Source: Microbacterium oxydans (GTDB taxonomy: Bacteria > Actinomycetota > Actinomycetes > Actinomycetales > Microbacteriaceae). From it: 64,000 bases of DNA. The translations under genes were made by a program, and so were the position numbers. The stretch's first letter is position 1, and each line of letters starts with the position of its first letter. Positions 38,585 through 45,325 of the stretch are shown here, piece after piece. Location: the NCBI RefSeq assembly GCF_006540085.1, contig NZ_BJOG01000004.1, positions 558,001 through 622,000 of the forward strand. The letters are read 5' to 3'. The notes under the pieces were generated by a model that saw only the letters and a list, made by a program, of their open reading frames with translations, was not told the DNA's origin and searched no databases.

Positions 38585-38619
38585 TTTCGCTCGAGAGAGT
38601 GCTGCTAAGGTTTGGCACT

Positions 38620-39093
38620 ATGCCAGGACTGGACCGCATAGATCTCGAGCTTCTCGCCGCGCTCGCCGACGACCCGCGCACGACGATCGTCGCGCTCGCG
38701 GAGAACCTGGGGCTCTCGCGCAACACGATCCAGGCGCGGATGGCGCGGTTGGAGCAGAGCGGGATCTTCCTGTCCTACGAGCGGTCCTTCTCGCCCGATG
38801 TGCTCGGTTTCCCCTTGCAGGCCTTCGTGAGCATCGGGGTCCGTCAGACGGAACTGCCCCGCATCATCAACGAGCTTTCCCGGATCCCTGAGGTCGTGCA
38901 GGCGCACGGCCTCAGCGGATCGATCGATCTGCTCGCGCGCGTGGCCTGCCGCGATGCGCGACACCTCTTCGACACGGACGCGCGCATCCTGTCCATCGAG
39001 GGCGTCGAACGCACGGAGACGTCGTTGGCGATGGGTGAGGTCATCCCGTTCCGTGTGGCCGGCCTCATCGGCCTCGCGCGACGGGAATCCTGA
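38620..39093 (+). CDS. Lrp/AsnC family regulator (BkdR-like)
   Basis: About 157 residues: N-terminal helix-turn-helix (IDLELLAALADDPRTTIVALAENLGLSRNTIQARMARLEQSG, about 5-46), then the RAM ligand-binding domain (AFVSIGVRQTELPRIINELSRIPEVV). Divergent from the branched-chain dehydrogenase operon, it resembles BkdR regulators that sense branched-chain amino acids. ATG 38620 is preferred over GTG 38599. Its 3' end overlaps the convergent hydrolase gene by 29 bases. Confidence 0.92.
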   Translation: MPGLDRIDLELLAALADDPRTTIVALAENLGLSRNTIQARMARLEQSGIFLSYERSFSPDVLGFPLQAFVSIGVRQTELPRIINELSRIPEVVQAHGLSGSIDLLARVACRDARHLFDTDARILSIEGVERTETSLAMGEVIPFRVAGLIGLARRES

Positions 39094-39964
39094 GGAAGCG
39101 GCGAACGGCTCCCGCAGCTTCGGCCGGGGTCTCGTAGTGGATCAGGTGTCCGACGTGCGCGATCTCGACGAGGCGGGCGTCCGGGAACATCGTCGCCAGC
39201 CTCCGCTCCGCTTCGATGGGTGTGATGTCGTCCCGCTCTGCTGCGACGAGCAGTGTCGGAACGTCGATCTCGGGGGCGAACTCGCGTACGTCGTGCGAAA
39301 CGCTCGTGACGAAGGCGTCCCGGAGTACATCCCGATCCGAGAATCGGGAGAAATAGGTGTCGTGCTGGTCGTGGATGAACCGGCGGAGTTCCGGATCCCT
39401 CGTCTTGGCCATCGTGATGCTCATCACGCGGACGATGATCCGGTTGCGCAGCAGGGCCGTCCCGACCTTCTCGGGGAGCCTGGCGCCGAGAGCGTAGTAG
39501 AGGACCGCAAGTCGTGTCATCAGTCCCTTCGGCCCCTCGAGCGCCGGCGCACCGATGGGGTTCAGCAGGATCAGGCGCGGGGTCTGCAGTCCGCGTGCCA
39601 CGGCGGCTGAGGCCACGATCGAACCGAAGGAGTGGCCGAGGATCACGGCACCTGGGGCGACTTCGGCGACGAAGTCGGTGAGCCACTCCGCATACTCGTC
39701 GAGATCATGCGTGCGTCGTGGCACAGGGGCAGACTCGCCGAAACCGGGAAGATCCGGCGCGATCACCCGCACCTCGGGCAGGAACGCGAGCACCGGTTCG
39801 AGGCCGTGGTGCTCCCCTCGGAAACCGTGCACCGCGACGACGGTGGTGTCTGCGTCGTCGGGGCCGTACGCCCAGTAGGCCGTGGTCCCCCCATGCACCT
39901 CGACCTCGCGACGCTGCACGGGAAGGCGACGAAGACGGTCCGCATACGGGGAAGGCACGCTCAT
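39065..39964 (-). CDS. Alpha/beta hydrolase
   Basis: About 299 residues with an alpha/beta hydrolase fold: oxyanion region VAVHGFRGEHHGLE, DLPGFGES, nucleophile elbow ILGHSFGSIVASAA (Ser in GHSFG), acid Asp in LLVAAERDDITPIEA and catalytic His in VEIAHVGHLIHYETP. Substrate not evident. ATG 39964 has CGGGAG upstream; the open frame to 41239 overlaps the AraC gene antisense and is discarded. It is divergent from that AraC gene. Confidence 0.9.
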   Translation of the reverse strand: MSVPSPYADRLRRLPVQRREVEVHGGTTAYWAYGPDDADTTVVAVHGFRGEHHGLEPVLAFLPEVRVIAPDLPGFGESAPVPRRTHDLDEYAEWLTDFVAEVAPGAVILGHSFGSIVASAAVARGLQTPRLILLNPIGAPALEGPKGLMTRLAVLYYALGARLPEKVGTALLRNRIIVRVMSITMAKTRDPELRRFIHDQHDTYFSRFSDRDVLRDAFVTSVSHDVREFAPEIDVPTLLVAAERDDITPIEAERRLATMFPDARLVEIAHVGHLIHYETPAEAAGAVRRFLRIPVARGR

Positions 39965-40102
39965 ACTCCCGAGTCTACGAGCGGCCTCGCGGGTTCTGGT
40001 GCATCCCGGATACCTGCACGGCGGAGGCTCAGGCATCGTGGGATACGCTCCTGATCGTGCGCTTTCGAGTGGGATCGACGCGCGTAGCACGAGGAGTAGC
40101 CC

Positions 40103-41014
40103 ATGCAGTTCACGTCCACCGATCTGGCCCAGGTGGAGTCCACATGGCAGCAGTACGTTCCGTCGTCGTCGCTGCAGGATGCGGATCCGCGCAGCTTCCG
40201 CTTCGACTGGCGATCCGAGGAACTCGGCACCGCGTCCCTGATCGACTACCGACTCACCGCCAAGGTGCACTCTCGGGCAGAACCTCAGGAGCAGCTGCTG
40301 GTCTGTCGGGTCGACGCCCCCGATGCGCGTGTCTGGTCGGGACGCGAGTCCCTGGATGCAGGCTCGGCCTGGATGTCCGACGGCACCGAGGTCGAAGCCC
40401 GATGGGACCGGACAGCGCGCGTACGGGCGTTCGTGTTCGATCATCGCGCCGCCCAGGCGCGCGCGAGGCAGATCACGGGTGATGACCGACGGGAGTTGCG
40501 CACGACGGGGTTCGTGCCGCACTCCCCTGCCGACGCTCGGCGCTGGGAGCGGATGTTCGAGTACGTGGATCAGTCCGTGAACGCGGGGCCGACAGATCAT
40601 CTGCTCCTCGCCGAACTCGAACGGCACGCCCTGGCGATGACGCTTTCGGCGTTCCCGACCACATTTACCGACTCCCTCAGGCGGCCGGCACAGCGAGCCG
40701 GAGCGCCGGCCTCGGTCCGTCGTGCGCTCGCCTACATCGACGCGAATGCGCACCTGGCGATCACCATCGATGACGTCGCCGCCGCGTCGTACATCTCCAC
40801 ACGAGGACTGCAGTACGCCTTTCGACGAGCGTTGGACATGACGCCCGCCGACGCTCTGCGGCGGGCGCGCCTCGACGGGGCGCACCGGGATCTCCGCAAC
40901 GGCGAGGGCCGATCGGTCGCCGAGATCGCGCGCCGCTGGGGCTTCAGCAACTCGTCTCGCTTCACTGCGGCGTATCGTGACGCCTACGGCGCAGCGCCCG
41001 TCCTCGCCTCGTGA
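40103..41014 (+). CDS. AraC family transcriptional regulator
   Basis: A 303-residue regulator with an AraC-like N-terminal ligand domain (about 1-170, with VHSRAEPQEQLLVCRV) and a C-terminal double helix-turn-helix: SVRRALAYIDANAHLAITIDDVAAASYISTRGLQYAFRRAL and GRSVAEIARRWGFSNSSRFTAAYRDAYG. Its ligand and targets are unknown. The divergent gene is the alpha/beta hydrolase (138-base gap), the most likely target. A perfect 13-base inverted repeat lies 26 bases after the stop. Confidence 0.9.
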   Translation: MQFTSTDLAQVESTWQQYVPSSSLQDADPRSFRFDWRSEELGTASLIDYRLTAKVHSRAEPQEQLLVCRVDAPDARVWSGRESLDAGSAWMSDGTEVEARWDRTARVRAFVFDHRAAQARARQITGDDRRELRTTGFVPHSPADARRWERMFEYVDQSVNAGPTDHLLLAELERHALAMTLSAFPTTFTDSLRRPAQRAGAPASVRRALAYIDANAHLAITIDDVAAASYISTRGLQYAFRRALDMTPADALRRARLDGAHRDLRNGEGRSVAEIARRWGFSNSSRFTAAYRDAYGAAPVLAS

Positions 41015-41040
41015 TCGTGACGCTCGCCTTGTGAACGTGA

Positions 41041-41069
41041 CACTGAGCGAACAGATTGTTCGCTCAGTG
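41041..41069. repeat. Perfect 13-base inverted repeat (terminator or operator)
   Basis: CACTGAGCGAACA (41041-41053), GAT, TGTTCGCTCAGTG (41057-41069). It lies between the AraC-like gene and the leader/DUF7882-like genes, both rightward. It could stop the first transcript or bind a dimeric regulator. It has no U-tract. Confidence 0.7.
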
Positions 41070-41170
41070 CAATGTGGGGCGTCAGGCGCAGGGTGGGCGT
41101 CGATTTGTTGGCTAGAGTTCGAATTCCCGGACCACTTCCCGGTCCGTCGAGCATGCCATCGAGGAGAACC

Positions 41171-41212
41171 ATGGCCCGCCCCCTGACCGTCGTGTCCCGC
41201 CGCCACTGCTGA
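41171..41212 (+). CDS. Thirteen-residue upstream ORF (leader peptide candidate)
   Basis: ATG at 41171 with GAGGAG at 41161-41166 encodes MARPLTVVSRRHC and stops at TGA 41210-41212, which overlaps the ATG of the next gene as TGATG. A -10-like TAGAGT (41113-41118) and a CGGACC/GGTCCG hairpin (41128-41146) lie upstream. The pattern of Arg-Arg-His followed by Cys at the end is reminiscent of actinobacterial leader peptides placed before sulfur or cysteine genes, which is an inference. Too small to be found by length alone. Confidence 0.55.
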   Translation: MARPLTVVSRRHC

Positions 41213-41529
41213 TGGGCAGCCTGTACTACGGCGACACATCGACGCCGATCTACATCGAGGATCGCGCCTTGGCGCACCTCAAGGTGGTCATCGCCACCAA
41301 GCTCCGCCGGAACGAGAGCTTCACCCTCTCCTGGCGTCACCCCGAGGGTGAGGCCCCTGGGCGATCGACCCTCTGGCTCCACCCGTCGATTCCTCTGAGG
41401 TTCGTCTTCCAGGAACCGGAGTCTCCCGATCTGAGCCGGAGGTGGATCGAGGAGCTCGCGCACTCGGCGAGTTCGAGCGGCGGCATCGTCCTGGTCGAGG
41501 AGCACCTCGAGACCATCGCGCCGGACTGA
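41212..41529 (+). CDS. DUF7882-like small protein (Microbacteriaceae)
   Basis: A 105-residue protein starting MGSLYYG with IEDRALAHLKVVIATKLRRNESF, SWRHPEG and RSTLWLHPSIPLRFVF, then RRWIEELAHSASSSGGIVLVEE. I recognise it as the family (DUF7882 as I recall) found in many Microbacteriaceae; members have sometimes been annotated as DNA ligase, for which there is no catalytic support here. The function is unknown. The start overlaps the stop of the 13-codon ORF, so translation is probably coupled. Confidence 0.85.
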   Translation: MGSLYYGDTSTPIYIEDRALAHLKVVIATKLRRNESFTLSWRHPEGEAPGRSTLWLHPSIPLRFVFQEPESPDLSRRWIEELAHSASSSGGIVLVEEHLETIAPD

Positions 41530-41543
41530 TCACCGCTTCGCAC

Positions 41544-41579
41544 TGACGGCGTCGGACACCGTGGTGACCGACGCCGTCA
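41544..41579. terminator. Bidirectional hairpin terminator
   Basis: TGACGGCGTCGG (41544-41555) pairs with CCGACGCCGTCA (41568-41579). After an A-A mismatch, CACC/GGTG continues the stem. It lies between the DUF7882-like gene and the convergent DUF6458-like gene; same architecture as the hairpin at 5260-5296. Confidence 0.75.
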
Positions 41580-41605
41580 CTGCGTGTATTCAGAAGCCGG
41601 TGTCG

Positions 41606-41650
41606 CTCACAGGGCGGCGCAACTCACAGGGCGGCGCAACTCACAGGGCC
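41606..41650. repeat. 17-base tandem repeat across a stop codon
   Basis: CTCACAGGGCGGCGCAA occurs at 41606-41622 and 41623-41639, then a partial third copy starts at 41640 (CTCACAGGGC). The stop codon of the leftward DUF6458-like gene (41641-41643) lies in the third copy, so the repeat has expanded just past its 3' end. Confidence 0.85.
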
Positions 41651-41901
41651 TCGTCGCCGCTGGAGCTCACGGAGCGACGAGTGGTCGGCTCCCCCGTGGC
41701 AGGGTCGACGTATGTGCGCGAGACCGTCTCCGTTCGCCGGCGACGCGCGAGCAGCACGATGCCGATGAGGAAGATGATGACTCCTGCTCCCATCAGGATG
41801 TAGCCGACCATGTCGAGGTCGACCCAGGGAACGTCGACGTTGATCGCGAAGACGAGGATCGCCCCGATCACGAAGAGCGCGATTCCGCTGCCGATGCTCA
41901 T
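41641..41901 (-). CDS. DUF6458-like small membrane protein
   Basis: About 86 residues with two hydrophobic helices: MSIGSGIALFVIGAILVFAI and VGYILMGAGVIIFLIGIVLL, separated by a short loop with VPWVDLDM. The C-terminus is a positively charged then Ser/Thr-rich cytoplasmic tail (ARRRRTETVSRTYVDP). The family is widespread in actinobacteria and unknown in function. ATG 41901 has a strong GGAGG site; the frame extends to 41934 without one. Confidence 0.8.
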   Translation of the reverse strand: MSIGSGIALFVIGAILVFAINVDVPWVDLDMVGYILMGAGVIIFLIGIVLLARRRRTETVSRTYVDPATGEPTTRRSVSSSGDEAL

Positions 41902-42015
41902 TGTTCCTCCTGTCTCTGCGGCGCGGTGCCGCACTCCGGAAGCATGGCGTGGGGTCGCGGCGCCGAGGAGGGGCTTGACATCGGCGCGAACCCTTCTCCT
42001 CCGCGGCTCCGCGCG

Positions 42016-43236
42016 TCAGGCGGCGTCGACGGTCGGCTGCTGCAGCCAGAGGTCGGGGCCGAAGACCTCGTAGGCAATCCGCTCCGCAGGTATCCCCCGG
42101 CCGATCAGAGTCGCCCTGACAGAGCGCATGAACTCGAGAGGGCCGCACATGAAGACGACCGCGTCGTCCGGGAGCTCGACATTCGAGAGGTCCATCCGCC
42201 CAGGGAGCGCGGGGTGGAGGGTCGGGGCCGCGTCCGCCCCGTCCGCGTACCAGTTCTGCGCCTTGGCATCCTTCATCGCGAGCACCTGTCGCCGCAAGGA
42301 GGGATACAGCACATGGGCGTCGTGGTTCCGGTCGGCATGGAAGAGTCGGATGGTGCGGTCCGGGGCGCGACGGGACAGATCCTCGACGATTGCGGTGATC
42401 GGTGTGATGCCGATGCCTGCGGAGACGAGGACGAGGGGATGCCCGGTGTCATCGAGCACGACGTCACCTGCCGGTTGGGACACATCGAGCACGGTGCCGG
42501 GGTGGGCGTGCTCGTGGAGCCAGGTCGAGACCTGACCGTCGGGGACGCCTGCACTGCCGCGGACGCGCTTGACGGTCACGCGCAGCGCATCGCCTCGCGG
42601 ACCGGAGGAGATCGTGTACTGGCGGGGCTGTCTGGACCCGTCCGGCAGGTCCACCGCGATGGCGACATACTGCCCCGTCCGATGTGACGCGACGACGCCG
42701 TCGACAGGCGCGAGGAGGAGCGAGATGACGTCGTCCGACTCGACGACGCGCTCCACCACCCGATGCTTGCGCCACGGATGGGCGGGATCGGTGCCGCCCT
42801 GCGCGTACAGCTTCGCCTCTTCGGCGATGAGGGAGCACCCGAAGAGCCAGTAGACCTCGTCCCAGGCGGCTCTGACCTCTGTGGTCACCGCATCGCCGAG
42901 CACCGTCTGCACCGCATCGAGGAGGTAGTGGCCGACGATCGTGTACTGGCGTGCCTGGACACCCAGCGAGACGTGTTTGTGGGCGATCCGACTCATGATC
43001 GGCGTGAAGTCGGGGGCGTCCGGGTCGATGAGGTGCACGGCGAAGGCGACGACCGACGCGGCCAGAGCTCGCGGCTGCTCGCCGATAGCCTGGTTCGCAC
43101 GGTTGAACACTCGCAGCAGTTCGGGGTGCGCGGTGAACATCTCCCGGTAGAACAGCGTGGTGATCTCATCCGCGTGCGCGGCTACGACTCCTGAGGTCGC
43201 ACGTACGACCGCCTCGGACTCCGTTGAGAGCTTCAT
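42016..43236 (-). CDS. hmp: Flavohemoglobin / nitric oxide dioxygenase
   Basis: About 406 residues. Globin domain (1-140) with Tyr30 (B10) and proximal His88 in KHVSLG; FAD domain with the QPRQYTISS motif and NAD domain with VSAGIGITPI and FMCGPLEFMRS. It converts NO plus O2 to nitrate using NAD(P)H. ATG 43236 has AAGGGAAG upstream. The gene is divergent from a regulator with cysteines resembling an Fe-S site (130-base gap). Confidence 0.94.
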   Translation of the reverse strand: MKLSTESEAVVRATSGVVAAHADEITTLFYREMFTAHPELLRVFNRANQAIGEQPRALAASVVAFAVHLIDPDAPDFTPIMSRIAHKHVSLGVQARQYTIVGHYLLDAVQTVLGDAVTTEVRAAWDEVYWLFGCSLIAEEAKLYAQGGTDPAHPWRKHRVVERVVESDDVISLLLAPVDGVVASHRTGQYVAIAVDLPDGSRQPRQYTISSGPRGDALRVTVKRVRGSAGVPDGQVSTWLHEHAHPGTVLDVSQPAGDVVLDDTGHPLVLVSAGIGITPITAIVEDLSRRAPDRTIRLFHADRNHDAHVLYPSLRRQVLAMKDAKAQNWYADGADAAPTLHPALPGRMDLSNVELPDDAVVFMCGPLEFMRSVRATLIGRGIPAERIAYEVFGPDLWLQQPTVDAA

Positions 43237-43258
43237 GACTTCCCTTCTCTTCAGCGTC

Positions 43259-43274
43259 ATGGTCGTTCCACCAT
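43259..43274. promoter_or_regulatory. Small inverted repeat in the hmp/regulator gap
   Basis: ATGGT (43259-43263), six bases, ACCAT (43270-43274). A candidate operator for the divergent regulator, but short and possibly chance. Confidence 0.3.
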
Positions 43275-43366
43275 CGCCGGACCGGACCGAGTGCGCGCGC
43301 CCTTTCACCGGGTTATTTCCGGCCGAAACGCGCCCTCCTCTCTGCCTGCGTGCTTATCCTCGCCCC

Positions 43367-43996
43367 ATGCCCCGTCGAGCCCATGACTTCCGAGGTCTGA
43401 CCCAACCGCGGCGCCTGCGCCTGCTCCGCGCCATCCAGGAGACGCCCGGCCGGGACGCCGGCGCGCTCGCCGAGGAGAGCGGGATCCCGTTGAACACCGC
43501 ACGTGACCACCTGCGGGTGCTCGAAGACGAAGGCCTGATTCGCAGTGAGCCCGTCAACACCGGCCATCGCGGTCGTCCACCCCTCGTCTTCCATCCTGTG
43601 CGTGAGACATCCTCGAGCCAGAGAGCACGGTCACGGGTCGAAGGCGCCGATGTGAGGGGCCGCATGCTCCGCGCCGTGACGTCGGAGAGTCCGCGCCTCG
43701 GCGAGCAGGCCCTCCGGCAGGTTGACGTCCTGTACGAGCACTTCGACGATGCCGGTCTGAACCCCGTCGTCGACGAGGAAACGCTCCGATTCGATCTTGC
43801 TCCCTGCCGCTACCGCGGCCTGCTCGCCGAGGATCAGGCGCTCGTATGCGCCGTGCATGCGCAACTCGTGCGCGATGTGCTCCGACTGGGCGATGGTCCT
43901 CTGGAGATGCGGCGACTCGATCCGTTCGTGACGCCGCATCGCTGCACGCTGCTGCTGTCGTCGAGTGAGCAGGGATCCGCTGAGGATCGTGAGTAG
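43367..43996 (+). CDS. Winged-helix regulator with putative Fe-S cysteines (SufR-like)
   Basis: About 209 residues. N-terminal ArsR/MarR-like winged helix (RRLRLLRAIQETPGRDAGALAEESGIPLNTARDHLRVLEDEG, about 15-57). The C-terminal half has Cys147 (DLAPCRYRG), Cys161 (LVCAVHAQL) and Cys193 (TPHRCTLLL), a spacing close to the three Fe-S ligands of SufR. Being divergent from hmp, it is probably a NO- or redox-sensing repressor of it (inference). The start at 43367 lacks a ribosome site, but a TATCCT -10-like box ends 7 bases before it, suggesting a leaderless mRNA. The 3' end overlaps the tRNA gene by 3 bases. Confidence 0.85.
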   Translation: MPRRAHDFRGLTQPRRLRLLRAIQETPGRDAGALAEESGIPLNTARDHLRVLEDEGLIRSEPVNTGHRGRPPLVFHPVRETSSSQRARSRVEGADVRGRMLRAVTSESPRLGEQALRQVDVLYEHFDDAGLNPVVDEETLRFDLAPCRYRGLLAEDQALVCAVHAQLVRDVLRLGDGPLEMRRLDPFVTPHRCTLLLSSSEQGSAEDRE

Positions 43997-44067
43997 GGCG
44001 GGTCGGACTTGAACCGACGATCGTTGGGTTATGAGCCCACTGCCTTAACCAGCTTGGCCACCGCCCC
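43994..44067 (-). tRNA. tRNA with CAT anticodon (tRNA-Met)
   Basis: Acceptor GGGGCGG/CCGCCCT (with a terminal G-T), anticodon loop CTCATAA between GGG and CCC pairs, T arm GTCGG-TTCAAGT-CCGAC; 74 bases with a discriminator A. The three G-C pairs in the anticodon stem are characteristic of initiator tRNA, but the D stem looks elongator-like, so the sub-type is undecided. A tRNA-Ile(CAU) identity is not excluded. The 3' end overlaps the stop codon of the convergent regulator gene by 3 bases. Confidence 0.92.
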
Positions 44068-44097
44068 GTACGGGTCCCAGCCTAGCGGCCGGGGCGC

Positions 44098-44634
44098 TCA
44101 CACCCGTGTCGCCGCCGAGTGCGTCTGCGAGTGTCCGAGATAGATGTCGGCGTTGGCCAGGAGATCCGCTCGCTCCTCTTCGCTGAGCGCTCGACGCACC
44201 TTCGCCGGCACGCCGGCGACGAGAGAGCCTGCGGGGATCTCTGTCCCCCCGAGGACGACCGCTCCTCCGGCGATGAGACATCCTTCGCCGATGACGGCAC
44301 CGCTGAGGATCACCGCCCCCATTCCCACCAGGCTTCCGTCGCCGATCGTGCAGCCGTGCACGACCGCGTTGTGTCCGACCGAGACCTTGGAGCCGATCAC
44401 CACAGGATGCGCTGCATCGACGTGGACGGAGATGTTGTCCTGGAGATTGGAGCCGGGGCCGATGACGATCTGCGCCGAATCCCCGCGAAGGACGGCGTTG
44501 TACCAGACGCTGGAGCCCGCCGCGAGGCTGACGTCGCCGACGATGCGAGCGCCGTCGGCGACGAATGCCGTCGCGTCGATCGACGGCGTACTGTTCGGCA
44601 GGGCGAGGATGGAGGCTCCGGACGCGATGCTCAT
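44098..44634 (-). CDS. Gamma-class carbonic anhydrase-like protein
   Basis: A 178-residue left-handed beta-helix protein. The hexapeptide repeats and the three metal-binding histidines (SVHVDAAHP, VGHNAVVHGC) match the gamma-carbonic anhydrase group, along with the Asp/Gln residues of the YrdA/PaaY-like subclass. Carbonic anhydrase activity is not guaranteed in this subclass. It is divergent from dps with a palindrome between. Confidence 0.92.
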   Translation of the reverse strand: MSIASGASILALPNSTPSIDATAFVADGARIVGDVSLAAGSSVWYNAVLRGDSAQIVIGPGSNLQDNISVHVDAAHPVVIGSKVSVGHNAVVHGCTIGDGSLVGMGAVILSGAVIGEGCLIAGGAVVLGGTEIPAGSLVAGVPAKVRRALSEEERADLLANADIYLGHSQTHSAATRV

Positions 44635-44648
44635 GAGGCGAGACTACC

Positions 44649-44678
44649 CTCACTTCCGCGGAATCACGCGGAAGTGAG
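44649..44678. repeat. Perfect 12-base inverted repeat in the gamma-CA/dps divergent region
   Basis: CTCACTTCCGCG (44649-44660), GAATCA, CGCGGAAGTGAG (44667-44678). It lies 14 bases from the gamma-CA start and 87 from dps. It may be an operator or a leader structure; no known consensus is recognised. Confidence 0.6.
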
Positions 44679-44764
44679 CCGAGCCTCAGCTTGCTTGCGG
44701 AATGTCTGACGCTGAGTAGCGTTGTCTTCATCAGATACGAGAAACCGTTCCGGAGGAGCACAAG

Positions 44765-45250
44765 ATGAGCAAGGCACAGACCGTTTCCACCACCGCCATC
44801 GACCCGACCGTGGCTGCAGGGGCGGCCCAGTTCCTCTCCCCTGTCGTCCTCGGTCTCCAGGCACTGACCATCAACGGCAAGCAGGCCCACTGGCATGTCC
44901 GCGGCGCGAACTTCGTCGGCGTGCACGAGCTGCTCGACACGATCGTCGCCCACGCCGGCGACTTCGCCGACACCGCCGCTGAGCGTATCGTCGCCCTCGG
45001 TCTGCCGATCGATGCACGCGTGAGCGCCGTCGCGGAGAAGGCGGGCTCGACGTCGGTCGCGGCCGGCTTCGCACAGTCCGACGAGCTGATCCGCGCGGTG
45101 ATCTCCGACATCGACGCCATCCTCGTCGACGTCAAGGCCGCTGTGGACGGCCTCGACGAGGTCGACCTCACCAGCCAGGACGTCGCGATCGAGATCCAGC
45201 GCGGCCTCGAGAAGGACCGTTGGTTCCTCGTCTCGCACATCGCGGCCTGA
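44765..45250 (+). CDS. dps: Dps family DNA-binding ferritin-like protein
   Basis: A 161-residue Dps. The ferroxidase residues are in KQAHWHVRGANFVGVHELLD (His and Asp/Glu) and HAGDFADTAAERIVALG. It forms a dodecamer that stores iron and protects DNA during stress and starvation. The ATG at 44765 is preceded by GGAGGAGCACAAG. A long terminator hairpin follows. Confidence 0.95.
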   Translation: MSKAQTVSTTAIDPTVAAGAAQFLSPVVLGLQALTINGKQAHWHVRGANFVGVHELLDTIVAHAGDFADTAAERIVALGLPIDARVSAVAEKAGSTSVAAGFAQSDELIRAVISDIDAILVDVKAAVDGLDEVDLTSQDVAIEIQRGLEKDRWFLVSHIAA

Positions 45251-45272
45251 TCGCAGACATCGTCTGAACGTG

Positions 45273-45310
45273 GCAAGGGCGGTCCTCGGTTCTCCGAGGG
45301 CCGCCCTTGC
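45273..45310. terminator. Bidirectional hairpin terminator after dps
   Basis: GCAAGGGCGGTCCTCGG (45273-45289) pairs with CCGAGGGCCGCCCTTGC (45294-45310) with a single G-T wobble around a TTCT loop. Between convergent dps and the amidohydrolase. Confidence 0.85.
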
Positions 45311-45325
45311 TGCACGAGTAACCCA

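Noticed and set aside
41212..41529. Annotation of this small protein as an ATP-dependent DNA ligase
   Set aside because: At about 105 residues it has no nucleotidyltransferase Lys motif or OB domain; the name is a recurrent mis-annotation of the DUF7882-like family.
45273..45310. A riboswitch or small RNA after dps
   Set aside because: It is a simple 17-base hairpin between convergent genes with no conserved aptamer-like bulges, better explained as a terminator.
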